From: Aspidapion aeneum
Lineage: Eukaryota; Arthropoda; Insecta; Coleoptera; Brentidae
Length of the DNA: 64,000 bases
Direction: 5' to 3'
Assembly: GCA_963576565.1 (NCBI GenBank)
Contig: OY755042.1
Coordinates: 6,906,372 to 6,970,371, forward strand
In this document: one piece after another, positions 1 through 47,812 of the stretch
How the letters are laid out: each line of letters opens with the position of its first letter
Position numbering within the stretch: the first letter of the stretch is position 1
The notes under the pieces: generated by a model
The model's input: the letters and a program-made list of their open reading frames with translations, nothing else
The model's database searches: none
Told to the model about the DNA's origin: nothing
Made by a program: the position numbers and the translations under genes

Positions 1-130
1 AAAATACACCCAATTAAAACATTTTCGGCGTGATACTAAAAAAAAAAATTTTTGTCCAAAATAATACCTTCTCTTGCCATTGCTGCCCGCGCACCTATAT
101 AAACCCCTGAAAAAGGCCACGCAAATATAA
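1..130 (-). repeat. Repeat A, end fragment
   Basis: AT-rich sequence matching, on the opposite strand, one end of a dispersed repeat (here called repeat A) also present at 22697-23252, 35698-36226 and, split in two, at 48480-48798 plus 53532-53977. The shared part includes AAAATACACC and TAATACCTTCTC, followed by a degenerate CATTGCT...CCCGC stretch. It is cut by the window edge, so its length here is unknown. Confidence 0.6.
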
Positions 131-149
131 TCATAACAAAAACATTTCA

Positions 150-462
150 TGTAAAAAAATACCAAGTACGCGATTCCGTAAAAAGAATTAAGATAAAAGT
201 AAAGCCAAGTTCTCTATTACAAATTTCAAAATGAAAGGTTCTTACTAGTTTGGAAATGTTTCTTTAAACTTTGCTATTACAGCGAAACTTCTTTACGTTG
301 AATTCAGCACTACTGTGCCTAAGAGACATTTGCAGCCGTATTAGCCAAGTTTAGAAACACATTTCCAAATTATTTTGAACGTTGTATTAGAGAACTTGGC
401 TTTACTTTTATCTCAATTCTTTTTACGGAATACCATTTTCGCGTTCTTGGCATTTTTTTACA
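150..462. mobile_element. Foldback-like MITE (family F)
   Basis: The ends form an inverted repeat of roughly 75 bp: TGTAAAAAAATACCAAG at the left and its near complement CTTGGCATTTTTTTACA at the right, with matching AAGAATTAAGATAAAAGTAA inside. A diverged, shorter relative lies at 32697-32935. It has no coding capacity. The class is uncertain because no clean target duplication was seen. Confidence 0.65.
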
Positions 463-1379
463 TAAATCAAATCAAATCAAATCAAAATTAGCTTTATTAG
501 TCAGAATACAATAGTATACATTGACAAAGCCTTGCTTATCTAAAGTACAAATATCAAACTAAAAGCTTTAAAACTATGGAGATACATTAATCCCTATCAA
601 AATAACAATAATAGAAAAACTAAATAAAGTTTAAAAATAAACTTAACTAACATTTGATGTACCTACTTTTAATTGCTAACGCCATAATTTTATTTAAGTT
701 CAAATACAAAAATTGGCTTTATTAGTCAGTTTACCAAAGTAGACATTGACAAAAGCCTCATTTATCCAATTATAGTCTATTAAACACTAAATAATTATTA
801 TTGATTTAAAATTATTTAAATAAAAAAAAAGTCAAACAGTCAAACTTAAAACTATATAAAAATCGGTTAAAATAAGAAAAATCTAAAATTTGATTAAAAC
901 ATAACGACGCCAAAATTTAAATTCAATGAAAATTATTGATTTAAAATTATTTAAATAAAAAAAGTAAGTCAAACTTAAAACTATAGATAAAAATTGGTAA
1001 ACACAATAAAAAGCTAAAACTTGATTAAAACAAAACGACGTCAAAATTTACATTCAATAAAATCAAAACCCCACGATCTGTGTCAGATTTTGTCAGATAA
1101 ACCTAAATATAAAAATAAATAGTTTCAGTCAGCAAATTATTCTTCCAAAGTAAAGTAAGCTTTGCTCGCTAAAAAATCTTTTGTTTTTCTTTTAAATTTC
1201 CCTAGATTTTTTATTTCTCGAAACTCAACTGGCAAATGATTAAAAAGCTTTTTTCCATTGTAGATAAATGAGTTTTTCACCAAAGTTGAGCGAGGTATAG
1301 GAAGATTAAGAGTAAAAGTATTTACGAGTGTTATACTGTCTAGGTAATAATAATTCATGACGATACTTTTTAAACATTA
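463..1379 (-). mobile_element. LINE 3' end, truncated, minus strand
   Basis: The 3' terminal part of a non-LTR retrotransposon read on the minus strand. The frame 1137-1358 encodes 73 residues (MNYYYLDSITL... to ...AYFTLEE) with LVKNSFIYNG, LFNHLPVEFR and FKRKTKDFLASKA, the pattern found at the extreme C-terminus of many insect LINE reverse-transcriptase proteins (a LP..R..F+ block). The 3' untranslated part runs to an (AAATC)n tract at about 467-486, consistent with a LINE tail on this strand. It contains a ~128-bp internal duplication (793-905 and 925-1040) and a second copy of the near-tail motif at about 712-760. The RT core is absent, so this is a dead 5'-truncated copy. Confidence 0.6.
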
Positions 1380-1640
1380 AACATACAGTTTCTAAAATAA
1401 AAATACAACACAAAGTTAAAATTCTATGCCTCAAAAAAAGAGGCCTGCAAGAAACGCGCTTTTTGACTCCACACAAATTCCTTATTGCCCTTTTTTGGAG
1501 GACAAAAACTGAATTTATTAAAAACTTATAAAATGTTTTATTTATGATTTCACTCCTTTTTTAAAGGATTTGGATCATATTTAACTTTTAAAGTAGTAAA
1601 ATATGCGGAACATTGTTCGTAACTCCTGCAATGCCTTATT
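1380..1640. other. AT-rich spacer
   Basis: No gene, RNA or clear repeat recognised. The short mirrored AAAAAAAGAGGCC block near 1432 may be the edge of an old element. Confidence 0.4.
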
Positions 1641-2880
1641 AAAATTTTTGAGGTTTTTAATTTTTTCCTATGGTTTTATCATAATTCCTATCAGCCCTTC
1701 GAAGCTCAGCTCTCTAGCGTTTCTGGAAGTGGACAATGTTAATTTTCCATAACAACATTTACCGGGTGGGCCAAAAAAACCAGACCGGATTTTTTTTATT
1801 ATAACTTTTGAACTATACAATCGATTTTAAGGAGACAAACTGCACTTGACAGAGAATTAATCAGAGTTTTGAATAAGTATATTTTTTTGTAAGCCATCTT
1901 AAAATCCAAAATAATTTATTAAAATCGGTTCAGTAGTAATGAATTTATAAGGAAACAAATGCAGACATGATTGTCAAGCCAATCGTATAATGTGCAAAAC
2001 AATGGTTGAAACAAAAATATTTTTTTTAGAATCACTGAACCGATTTTGCTGATTTATACCCTGTTGTGCGTAGCAAGAATCCAGATTTTTACTAATTTAA
2101 AAAAATAATTAAAACATGTTCGCAACACAAGAATAAACGAGCGTCTTTCAAGGGTACATTTTAATTTCGTTCGCCACCTTGGAATTTAAAATGGCGGACA
2201 AAAAATATATTAAGTCAAAACTCTGATTGATTCTCTTGTAAGTGCAGTGTGTCCCATTAAAATCGATGGTATAGTTCAAAAGTTATAATGAAAGAAAAAT
2301 TATCCTGTTTTTTTTTGGCCCATCCGGTATGGAGATGGGCAGTAAATTAAAATTTTGGTTTTTTTAAAGGTGTTTCTTTAGTTTTGTCATAGTTTCTATC
2401 AGTCCCCCAAAGCTCAGCTCTCTAGCGTTTCTGGAAGTGGGCAATGTTACTTTTACATAACTTTCCATTTATAGGAGAGAAAAGTTAATTCAAATATTGG
2501 GTTTTTTTAATTTTTTTCTATAGTTTTATCATAGTTTCTATTGGTCTTCCAAACCTCTAGCGTTTCTGGAAGTGGGCAATGTTACTTTTACATAACTTCA
2601 CATTTTTAGGGAAAGGAAGCAAATTAAAATTTTAGGGTTTTTTAATTTTTTTCTATAGTTTAATCGTAAAAAGTTTTATCATATTTCCTATCAGTCTGCC
2701 AAAGCTCAGCTCTCTAGCGCTTTTGGAAGTGGAAATGTTACTTTTTCATAACTTTACATCTATAGGGAAAGGGAGCAAAATAGAATTTTGGGGCTTTTTG
2801 ATTTTGTCCAAGGGTTTGGTCATAATTTCTATTAGTCTGCCAAATTTCAGCTTTGTAGCATGTCTGGAAGTACAATAGAA
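1640..2880 (+). repeat. Tandem repeat, ~130-150 bp unit, interrupted by a MITE
   Basis: Units share the core CAGCTCTCTAGCGTTTCTGG followed by AAGTGG..AATGTTA and a TTTTTATAGTTTTATCATA-like lead. They occur near 1700, 2410, 2545, 2705 and, more diverged, 2850. The first unit is separated from the others by the element at 1762-2327, which therefore inserted into an existing array. Confidence 0.65.
1762..2327. mobile_element. TA-flanked MITE with ~110-bp inverted ends (family D)
   Basis: Left end CCGGGTGGGCCAAAAAAACC and right end GGCCCATCCGG are the tips of inverted repeats of about 110 bp (1762-1870 and 2218-2327) that include AACTATACAATCGATTTTA and its counterpart. TA flanks both sides (1760-1761 and 2328-2329), as expected for Tc1/mariner-type insertion. 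The interior carries AAAATCGGTTCAGTAGTAAT and GCCAATCGTATAAT, also found at 39437-39990, so the families share internal sequence. It is non-coding and probably non-autonomous. Confidence 0.7.
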
Positions 2881-3100
2881 TTTTGATGATCTATACATGA
2901 GTGAGTGAGTAAGTGGCAATTTCGACGTTTTTTGAAATTTCGTAATTACTTTACTATATTATGGAAGTCCATGAAATTTAGAGCGGTTGTTAACTCTATC
3001 AAGATCTACGACTCTGCAAAGTTTGAGTTTCGTAGCTCATTCCAAAGTAGAGTTTACGCCGCGAACTTGGCGTGGCACTACCGTGCCTTCAGATCAATAA
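2790..3100 (+). repeat. Repeat E, copy 1
   Basis: About 300 bp shared in the same orientation with 60200-60550: GGTTTGGTCATAATTTCTAT, CTTTGTAGCATGTCTGGAAG, GATCTATACATGAGTGAGT, GGCAATTTCGACGTTTTTT and a final CGCGAACTTGGCG region. The 5' part resembles the neighbouring 130-150-bp tandem units, so the array and repeat E may belong to one larger element. An 84-residue frame at 2905-3159 is accidental. Confidence 0.65.
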
Positions 3101-3713
3101 CCCTGTACATACCAAAAACTCTTTATTATCTCTCCCTATTAAAATTTCATAATACTTAGTTATAATAATAACTTTGTTGGTTTTTAACTTGTTTGTAATT
3201 GATTGTATTTAAATTAACTTAAATCCTTACCTACCTACCTACCTAAGTATTTTGGGATTACCTTAACCCATTAGCTGCCACGGATTTCGCAAATTTTCCA
3301 GTCTGGCATTAACGTACTTTTTAATATGTCGATGTCTAGGTTAGGTTTTTTCGCATAGACACGCACGTGTGTGTTTCTGTTGGTTTACGGGATTTCGATT
3401 GATCAAATGTTAAACTACTTAGTTAATTGTGTAAAGTTGCTCTATTTTCAAATTCATACTTATTATTTCATAGACAAGCTTTGACAGGGATTCCTTTTGA
3501 AAAAAGATGGATAGACTGAAGCCTCCAGCATACAAAAGCAAATCCGTCATGCAAAAAAAATAAAAATGTAGTGGTAGAATGCGTTTTTGTTCCGGTACCC
3601 AAATGGGGATCATAGCACATGTCATAATTAGAAATACCTGTAAACGTCCTTATTACATTGAGGTGAAAAAAGACAAATGGGGATATTTTGACTACCGTTT
3701 TGACAAAACTAAT
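3101..3713. other. Spacer with a short (CCTA)n tract
   Basis: Non-coding AT-rich sequence. A (CCTA)4 microsatellite sits at about 3228-3245. The two short overlapping frames near 3419-3764 show no family motif. Confidence 0.4.
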
Positions 3714-3720
3714 ATAATAT

Positions 3721-4327
3721 CAGGGCTATCAAAATGGACGGGCCACGATCCTCCACTTTGTTGACGTCACATCCGGGGCTGATTTTTTTTTGATGGTCAC
3801 GTTACGACACAGCTGATTGTCTTTAAAATATTGAAGTTGGAATGACGGTTCATGGATATTTGATTTTTTTTAATAAAGCCGTTTTTGAGATTGTTTTTAC
3901 TTTATTCTGGCAGAACAATTTTTTTTTAATGTATAGTAATCCCTAATTTTTCATAGCCGCTTCATTAGCTCACCCAAAAATTAAGTTTAAAGCAGAAGCG
4001 AGTGACAATCACATATGACAAAGTCAAATAGATGTCAAATATAACAGTTGGCATGTGGTACATGGCGGGTAATTTGAATTCAAAATAAGGAATGCTAAAT
4101 CTTGAAGATTTTAACCTTTTAATCATGTTGCTTCTTTACAAACCTTTGGTGGAATATCGGGATGGTGTCTGAGAATATTTCAGTGAAATTTTGCAGAAAT
4201 CTGTAGTGCCGTTTTGAAAATATCATAAAAAAACGTCTCACCTCCCATAAGACCCAATGTAAAATTCAGCCCCGGGAGAACAGCTGACTTTTTCAGGGTC
4301 GTGGCCTCTATTTTTGTGTTGGCCTTG
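3721..4327 (+). mobile_element. Family B DNA element, copy 1
   Basis: A 607-bp element, one of three in the window. It begins CAGGGCTATCAAAATGGACG and ends TTTTTGTGTTGGCCTTG; the ends form an imperfect inverted repeat of about 33 bp (shared GGCCACGA and CAGGGC/CAAGGC). It is flanked by a perfect 7-bp direct repeat ATAATAT (3714-3720 and 4328-4334). Copies 2 and 3 (15284-15896, 26707-27318) are also flanked by 7-bp duplications. It has no transposase and is non-autonomous. Confidence 0.8.
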
Positions 4328-4481
4328 ATAATATATTTGCAATATTGTGGAAAGATAATAGCTGTGTCAAACTACTATCCAATCATGACGAGGTACTTCG
4401 AATAACCAAAGTCACGAGATGGTCAAGAACTAAAAAAGGAAGTTCTTTTGCGCAGCCGAATGTGAAAGCTAAATACAATAA

Positions 4482-4590
4482 ATACCGTGTGGACCAAAAA
4501 AAACCGGACAATTTTTTTTCACTATTACCTTTGAACTATACCATCGACTTTATTGGGACAAACTGCACTTGCCAGAGAATTAATTAGAGG
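4482..4590 (+). repeat. Solo end of family D MITE
   Basis: Matches the left inverted end of 1762-2327: TACCGTGTGGACCAAAAAAA, AACTATACCATCGACTTTA, GGGACAAACTGCACTTG and AGAGAATTAATTAGAG. No matching right end follows, so it is truncated. Confidence 0.65.
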
Positions 4591-4809
4591 CCCGGGCCCC
4601 CACCAAGCCTCAGATTTTTTTACATATTTTCGACATATTTCAGAAAAAACACAAAACATAGCTTAATATTCGACATCATGAGGCTTCGGGGAGGGCCGAT
4701 ATCTTCAAAAATATAACTTATTTTTTTTCCAAATTTAAATTGACCTATAAAAAATTGTCAAAGGATCCTGCACACTCGTAATGTGTTTCTATAGTGCACG
4801 GGTAAAATC

Positions 4810-5150
4810 GATAAAATTTAAGTATGTAGTTCGTCTTACCTTCCTGATCAATAGTTTTAATGGGCCCAATTCTATCATATGGCTAGTTTTGGAGATACGG
4901 GGGCAATTCAAACAATATTGCACTAAAACGGTCAAAATGTTGTGGTTTGTTTTTTTTGCACGAATCTTAAAACCGTCTACATCTTAGCATGTTTTTACCA
5001 AAAATTGTAATGAGTTTTAATATGTTGTTTGTCTCACCTTACTGATCAACAGTTGTTATGGGCCCAATTCCATCCTATGACTAGTTTCGGAGGAACGGGG
5101 GCAATTCAAACGACATTGTACTAAAATGGTAAATATGTTGTGGTTTGGAA
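4810..5150 (+). repeat. Two-copy tandem repeat, ~235-bp unit
   Basis: Two adjacent units share GGGCCCAATTC, GGGGGCAATTCAAAC and AATGTTGTGGTTTG (near 4862 and 5060; 4905 and 5098; 4937 and 5133). No coding potential. Confidence 0.6.
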
Positions 5151-5294
5151 GTCTTTTTTGTACGAATCACAAAAGTATCTCTTATGTACATATATTAGCA
5201 TTTTTTTAGCAAAAATTATAGATTTTCTATACGGGACTATCCAAGAAGTAAATACGTAGATAAAATAATCGAAAAGATTGACTAGAATTAGAAC

Positions 5295-5680
5295 AAACTT
5301 TTTTACAAGGTACACATGAAAAGTAGTGCAGTTATAAATTATAACCAAAAATTTCTTAAAACAAACTTCTATCAAACAATATTTAAAAGACACAACTAAA
5401 ATTAGTTTTTTAATACTTTATAAATAGTAAGATGTCTCAAAAACAACAAAGTCGTTATTTGGATCAGACTTTTTATTCTTCTTCTGTATTTCTGTACCAA
5501 TAGTCTATAGTGTTTTGGACAAAACCTTTCGATTACCTGCATCCAGGACTTGAAATTATTAGTAGATGGGTAACTAGTATGTTCCTGATGGCGAGCATAT
5601 TCCATTAGTTTGTCTTAAGACAGTTTTGGTTATAATTTATAACTGCTCTACTTTTCATGTGTACCTCGTTAAAAAAGTTT
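5295..5680. mobile_element. MITE with ~65-bp inverted ends
   Basis: The left arm AAACTTTTTTACAAGGTAC... with GTTATAAATTATAACCAAAA is mirrored on the right by TTTTGGTTATAATTTATAAC and ...GTACCTCGTTAAAAAAGTTT. The arms cover about 5295-5362 and 5612-5680. Non-coding. Confidence 0.7.
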
Positions 5681-5685
5681 CATTA

Positions 5686-6028
5686 AAGTTTGGGTTTAAA
5701 GGTATTTTAATTTTCTAAAAATATTAAATTGTATAGAAATCAACGGGGTTTTAAATGGTAGGTAAGGCATTATTAATAGATTTGCGAATTTGGATAATAG
5801 GTATGTCAATGTTATTCGTTAGCATTAGAAATAAATGTAAGAAAAAATAAGATAATATAATAGAAATCTATAAGTATTTAAAAAGTATTTAATGACATTA
5901 AAATATTTAAATATGATGGGATTGAAGGTATTGAGAAATGGTCTAATTATTTTATTTTTACTTTGAAATCGAGGATGAAGGTAAAAAATCGTATTTAAGT
6001 AATAGTACCTATTTGATTTTTGTTTCAG
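5686..6028. other. AT-rich sequence upstream of dehydrogenase exon 1
   Basis: Nothing coding. The last bases (TTTTTGTTTCAG at 6017-6028) form a good splice acceptor, so the first coding exon is probably preceded by a separate 5' untranslated exon that was not identified. Confidence 0.4.
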
Positions 6029-6029
6029 A

Positions 6030-43080
<37,051 letters not shown>

Positions 43081-43122
43081 ATATAAGTACAATGTCGACG
43101 TACAAATTTTTGCTCCTTTGTA

Positions 43123-43128
43123 ATTAAA
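43123..43128 (+). terminator. Candidate polyadenylation signal ATTAAA
   Basis: ATTAAA 43 bp after the dehydrogenase stop, the only near-consensus signal before the recombinase element begins at 43141. If it is used, cleavage would fall at or inside the element edge. Confidence 0.4.
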
Positions 43129-43149
43129 AACAATATGTTTAAAATAGTA

Positions 43150-43275
43150 GTTTACCTAACTAGTGCGGAAAGTGCCTCTTTTCCGCACGCGATTGCAGAT
43201 GGCCAAACGACGCGATAGCGGAGTTTGGCCAGCAATCAAGTGCGGAAAAGACACTTTACGCACGAGTTAGGTACA
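43150..43275. repeat. Terminal palindrome of the recombinase element
   Basis: ACCTAACTAGTGCGGAAAGT..CTTTTCCGCAC and TGGCCAAACGACGCGATAGC pair with ..GGAGTTTGGCCA and GTGCGGAAAAGACACTTTAC..GAGTTAGGT. The same structure occurs at 47676-47800. This arm geometry could mark a recombination site or replication-origin-like hairpin. Confidence 0.8.
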
Positions 43276-43431
43276 TTATTTTTTCTATAAGCGTGAGGAA
43301 AAAACTAAAAATTAATCAGAAAATTATTTATATTCAAAACATTTTAATCAAATCAATTATTATTATTAACATTAATATTAAAGGTGCAGTTTGTAGCGTG
43401 CTGTAAGTTGATAGCAGAGGCAAGTGTTTTC

Positions 43432-44604
43432 TCAAATGAAGTGGCAGATTTGAAACTTGGGTTTTGGTTCTCCACTGCGTTCTCCAAGTTTTCGGAAACA
43501 TCTGTTGCAACTGTGGTCATGCATTTGGGGCATAGAAGAAAGTTGCTGACTAGTTGAAGGACCAGGGTGGCTGAACTTCAAAATTTTATTCGAAATATTT
43601 TTTTGGAATCCAGTTGAACTGTCAAGGTACCCTTCTGCGACACTTGAAGATTTCCATCCACCGACTCGTTTGATATTGGTTATTCCTTCGCCTGAATCTG
43701 CCAACATTGTTGCGGCAGAACGTCGGAAGCTGTGGCCCGTGTATAATTCTGGATTTGAAAGCTTCAGATAGCATGCGATATCTGATGGCATTTTACCGAA
43801 TGTATTAATTCCAATGCATTGTACCGTACATGCTCCTTTTTTGTAGTTTACGAAGAACCGTCTATGTGGGGTCTCTGGTTTCCTTAAGTTGACATATTTT
43901 CGGATCAATTGGAGAAGTTTTCCATTCTCGGCTTCTTCTGAAATAACAAAACTTCTAAATGTATGGTTTTTTGAGTCAGGAATTTTTATAATGATCATAT
44001 TTCCTTTTTCTTCAATGTCATCTAGGCACATTTTTGCTAGTTCTTCACGGCGACATGCGCCCGCCAAACCAAAAATCGTGGTAACTTTCATATGCAAATA
44101 AACTAGGTCAGGAGCTTCGCTTAAAAACTTGAAAATTTCTTCTTTTGTGAAGATTTTTGCCTTCTTGGGTCTGAATCCAACGTTTTGTTTTTTCAAGTAG
44201 GCCGTAACTTTAAAAAAATTGCTTAAGTCAACGTTTTTTCTGAGTTTTATTACACTTTTGAGCATAGAATACCTCGACCAAAGGGTATTCGGTTTGCACG
44301 TTTTGGAAATTTCGGAGAAATATGCCAAAAAAACAGCTTCTTGAAGGGATTTGATGCCTTTAGCGTGGCACCATCTATCAAACAAACTATATTCCTTCTC
44401 ATACCTGTGACGAGATTTTGAAGGAAGCAGGTCCAAATTAGCGATTCTAGCGGCTTCTAGAACTGACTGGGGTAGATCTTCGTCCGAAGAATCCATTGAA
44501 AATCTGATTTTTTTGTTTGAAAAATTGGCTTTGTTTTGACAGTTTGTTTGTACTTTGTTGCTATGGTGATTTAAGATGCCAAATCTAAAACCACTAGTGT
44601 TCAT
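43432..44604 (-). CDS. Tyrosine recombinase (Crypton/phage-integrase fold)
   Basis: 390 residues. An N-terminal helical SAM-like part (about 40-150: SRHRYEKEYSLFDRWCHAKG, PNTLWSRYSMLKSVI) precedes the catalytic domain (about 151-345). Catalytic set visible: R185 in GACRREEL, K212 in PDSKNHTF, H291-x-x-R294 in TGHSFRRS, W317 in GGWKSS and Y326 in AEGYLDSS. This is the R-K-HxxR-W-Y array of strand-exchange enzymes that act through a 3'-phosphotyrosine. Eukaryotic relatives are Cryptons and similar elements; insects carry many such single-ORF copies. The start could be M1 or M37 (MDSSDEDLPQSV). Compared with copy 2, about 28 bp is missing after SQQLSS, so the last ~32 residues are in another frame; the catalytic domain is unaffected. 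Confidence 0.85.
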   Translation of the reverse strand: MNTSGFRFGILNHHSNKVQTNCQNKANFSNKKIRFSMDSSDEDLPQSVLEAARIANLDLLPSKSRHRYEKEYSLFDRWCHAKGIKSLQEAVFLAYFSEISKTCKPNTLWSRYSMLKSVIKLRKNVDLSNFFKVTAYLKKQNVGFRPKKAKIFTKEEIFKFLSEAPDLVYLHMKVTTIFGLAGACRREELAKMCLDDIEEKGNMIIIKIPDSKNHTFRSFVISEEAENGKLLQLIRKYVNLRKPETPHRRFFVNYKKGACTVQCIGINTFGKMPSDIACYLKLSNPELYTGHSFRRSAATMLADSGEGITNIKRVGGWKSSSVAEGYLDSSTGFQKNISNKILKFSHPGPSTSQQLSSMPQMHDHSCNRCFRKLGERSGEPKPKFQICHFI

Positions 44605-44912
44605 TGTTGTTTGACATTGACAATGACGATATTTATACCGGGGAGGTTAAAAACTTATAATTTGAACCTATTTTACTGAAAACTTTATTTTATCGAAAAT
44701 ATTGAAAATATAGCAGAATTTTAGTCAATTTGAATATTTTTAGGATATTTCGTGTGGTAGGAAAGATACAAATGTATTTTGAAAGGTCTAAATGTTATAG
44801 AACACCTCAAAATCGTAACAAATTTACTTTTCCGCACTAGTGCGGAAAAGTGGCACTTTCCACACTAAAATGCGTGCGGAAAAGTGGACTTTTCCGCACG
44901 CTTATAGAAAAA

Positions 44913-46448
44913 TAATATTTGCTGATTCTGCCCTTAAAGTCCATAACTCTTTTTTTTTTAAATTAATTAAATCTTTAGTATCGGTGCTAAATACATAATC
45001 AAAACATATTTCGATCCGTTTTTCTTCTAAAATTGATTTTAATAAACTTGTTAATGATGGTTTGGTTTTTGTTTGATATCAATTTTTAATTCAGTTCCAA
45101 ATTTAGCATTCGGAGGGGAATGTTTCTCCCGCACAGAATAGGTTTTAGTTTTTTTTTTTGTATTAATATTTTTTAAGAATTTTTTGTTTTATAATATTTT
45201 AGCACCACTAAAATGTATGCATACAGGGTGGCCACTTTAAATGGAATACCGACGGGTTAATGATTGGTTGAAAAAAACAAAAACACAGTCACCAGTATTT
45301 ACTAAAGGGTGCTAAGTGCTAAGTCCTACAATCCTAGGTTTAAAAGTCTACATTTTGCTTAAAGGTTTAACTCATTTTTCCCGTAAATGCAATAGTTTTT
45401 AATATTTATATAAATTGTTCATAAATACCTTGCGATATGGGTCATCTTTTTTTGTTGTTACAAAGACATTATTTCCACACAAAGGTTATAAATAAATCAA
45501 AATAATCAAATATTTTGGTTTAACAATGGTAGCCATATTTAAACCTCCAAATGTCATTGGGAAATGTCAAATAAAAACGGTGTAAGTCAGTGTCAGCTGT
45601 CCGCTATATTTTACATGTTAATTTTTTAGACAAGTTAGCGACGATTAAACCGATGGTCGATTGTTTTAGTGAATGAGTAAATGAAAAGGGATGTGCATGC
45701 ATCTACAGATATAGTTTTAAGTTATTTATGTATTATTTAGCTTTGAATATTTTTGTATGTAAGTTTTTTTGTCAATCATGGATTATTTCTATTGTTTTTC
45801 GAACTTTAAACCACCCCTCAGGGGTGATACTACAATTTGAGACTATTTTTTACGGGAATTCTACGACTGCACGGACTAAGTTTCCAAAAAATGACATTTG
45901 GTTATATAAAGTTAATTTGAATTTATATGAGATAAAACTCACTGAAAAATGCTTACTATCATATTGCACATTAGGGTGAACCAAATCTTTGCAGTTATTT
46001 GACCTGTGAGTATTAAAAAAAAACACTTACACGGTCGATATCAAGTCTATAGACTTGATACTTAAAGTCTTAAGTCTTAGTAAATACTGGTGAGTAAGTT
46101 AGTTTTTTTAAAAGCTCTCTTTCTGACCCAAAAAATTTTTGGTCCGAACCCCGGAGAGAGATCTATTTACATACAACTTTTTTTTAAGATGGAATAACCC
46201 CACTTCTTCCAATGCCAAAAAATGATTTTGTTTAAATTTGCACGTGTGATACCTTATGGAAAAACTTATGGAAAAACAAACAACGGCATAATTTCTTTTA
46301 ACATATATCTCAATCAAAATGCCAAAAAATAATAATGTATTTTTGTAAAACAAGAAATTTAAAAAAAATAGTTTTTGATATTTTTATTGACGTATGTCAA
46401 AAAAATTAGACCGTTGTATTTTTTTTTCATAAGATTTTGAATAAGGTA
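44913..46448. other. Spacer between the two recombinase elements
   Basis: Contains the left end of a TA-flanked element (45224) and an inner inverted pair, CAGTCACCAGTATTTACTAA (45286) with TTAGTAAATACTGGTGAGTA (46076). No gene recognised. Confidence 0.5.
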
Positions 46449-47812
46449 TAAAAATCTTTTTTCTATAAGCGTGCGGAAAAGTCCACTTTTCCGCACGCAT
46501 TTTAGTGTGGAAAGTGCCACTTTTCCGCACTAGTGCGGAAAAATATTTTTAAAGTAAATTTGTTACGATTTTGAGGTGTTCTATAACATTTAGACCGTTC
46601 AAAATACATTTGTATCTTTCCTAGCACACGAAATATCCTAAAAATATTCAAATTGACTAAAATTCTGCTATATTTTCAATATTTTCGATAAAATAAAGTT
46701 TTCAGTAAAATAGGTTCAAATTATAAGTTTTAAACCTCCCCGGTATAAATATCGTCATTGTCAATGTCAAACAACAATGAACACTAGTGGTTTTAGATTT
46801 GGCATCTTAAATCACCATAGCAACAAAGTACAAACAAACTGTCAAAACAAAGCCAATTTTGCAGATACAAGCGTCTTTTGAATTTTTCAAACAAAAAAAT
46901 CAGATTTTACAGAAAAAGGAAATATGATCATTATAAAAATTCCTGACTCAAAAAACCATACATTTAGAAGTTTTGCTATTTCAGAAGAAGCCGGGAATGG
47001 AAAACTTCTCCAATTGATCCGAAAATATGTCAACTTAAGGAAACCAGAGACCCCACATAGACGGTTCTTCGTAAACTACAAAAAAGGAGCATGTACGGTA
47101 CAATGCATTGGAATTAATACATTCGGTAAAATGCCATCAGATATCGCATGCTATCTGAAGCTTTCAAATCCAGAATTATACACGGGCCACAGCTTCCGAC
47201 GTTCTGCCGCAACAATGTTGGCAGATTCAGGCGAAGGAATAACCAATATCAAACGACTCGGTGGATGGAAATCTTCAAGTGTCGCAGAAGGGTACCTTGA
47301 CAGTTCAACTGGATTCCAAAAAAATATTTCGAATAAAATTTTGAAGTTCAGCCACCCTGGTCCTTCAACTAGTCAGCAACTTTCTTCTACCATACAACCT
47401 TCCAAAGTGCCTCAATCCAGCCCCAAATGCATGACCACAGTTGCAACAGATGTTTCCGAAAACTGGGAGAACGCAGTGGAGAACCAAAACCCAAGTTTCA
47501 AATCTGCCACTTCATTTGAGAAAACACTTGCCTCTGCTATCAACTTACAGCACGCTACAAACTGCACCTTTAATATTAATGTTAATAATAATAATTGATT
47601 TGATTAAAATGTTTTGAATATAAATAATTTTCTGATTAATTTTTAGTTTTTTCCTCTCGCTTATAGAAAAAATAATGTACCTAACTCGTGCGTAAAGTGT
47701 CTTTTCCGCACTTGATTGCTGGCCAAACTCCGCTATCGCGTCGTTTGGCCATCTGCAATCGCGTGCGGAAAAGAGGCACTTTCCGCACTAGTTAGGTAAA
47801 CTACTATTTTTT
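46449..47812 (+). mobile_element. Tyrosine-recombinase element, copy 2 (internally deleted)
   Basis: Same ends and palindromes as copy 1 but opposite orientation and 1,364 instead of 1,772 bp. After AACAAAGCCAATTTT an unrelated ~25-bp filler (CAGATACAAGCGTCTTTTG) occurs, and the coding sequence from the original start region to GAAAAAGGAAATATG is deleted. Confidence 0.85.
46924..47598 (+). pseudogene. Tyrosine recombinase, N-terminally deleted
   Basis: 224 residues from MIIIKIPDSKNHTFRSF onward, equivalent to residue 203 to the end of copy 1. It keeps K, HxxR (TGHSFRRS), W (GGWKSS) and Y (AEGYLDSS) but lacks the N-terminal domain and the first catalytic Arg (GACRREEL), so it should be inactive. 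Its tail (..TIQPSKVPQSSPKCMTT.. to ..INLQHATNCTFNINVNNNN) extends beyond and differs in frame from copy 1, and is probably the ancestral C-terminus. Confidence 0.85.

Larger units (their letters stand above)
43141..44912 (-). mobile_element. Tyrosine-recombinase element, copy 1
   Basis: Shared limits with copy 2 (46449-47812): AAAATAGTAGTTTACC at one edge and CGCTTATAGAAAAA at the other. TTTTTTCTATAAGCGTG at 43281 and its complement at the far end act as inverted ends of a core. Beyond one core end lies a ~125-bp palindrome (43150-43275), present in both copies. Several TGCGGAAAAG motifs stand in palindromic pairs at both ends. It encodes one recombinase and lies immediately after the host dehydrogenase, convergent to it. 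Confidence 0.85.
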
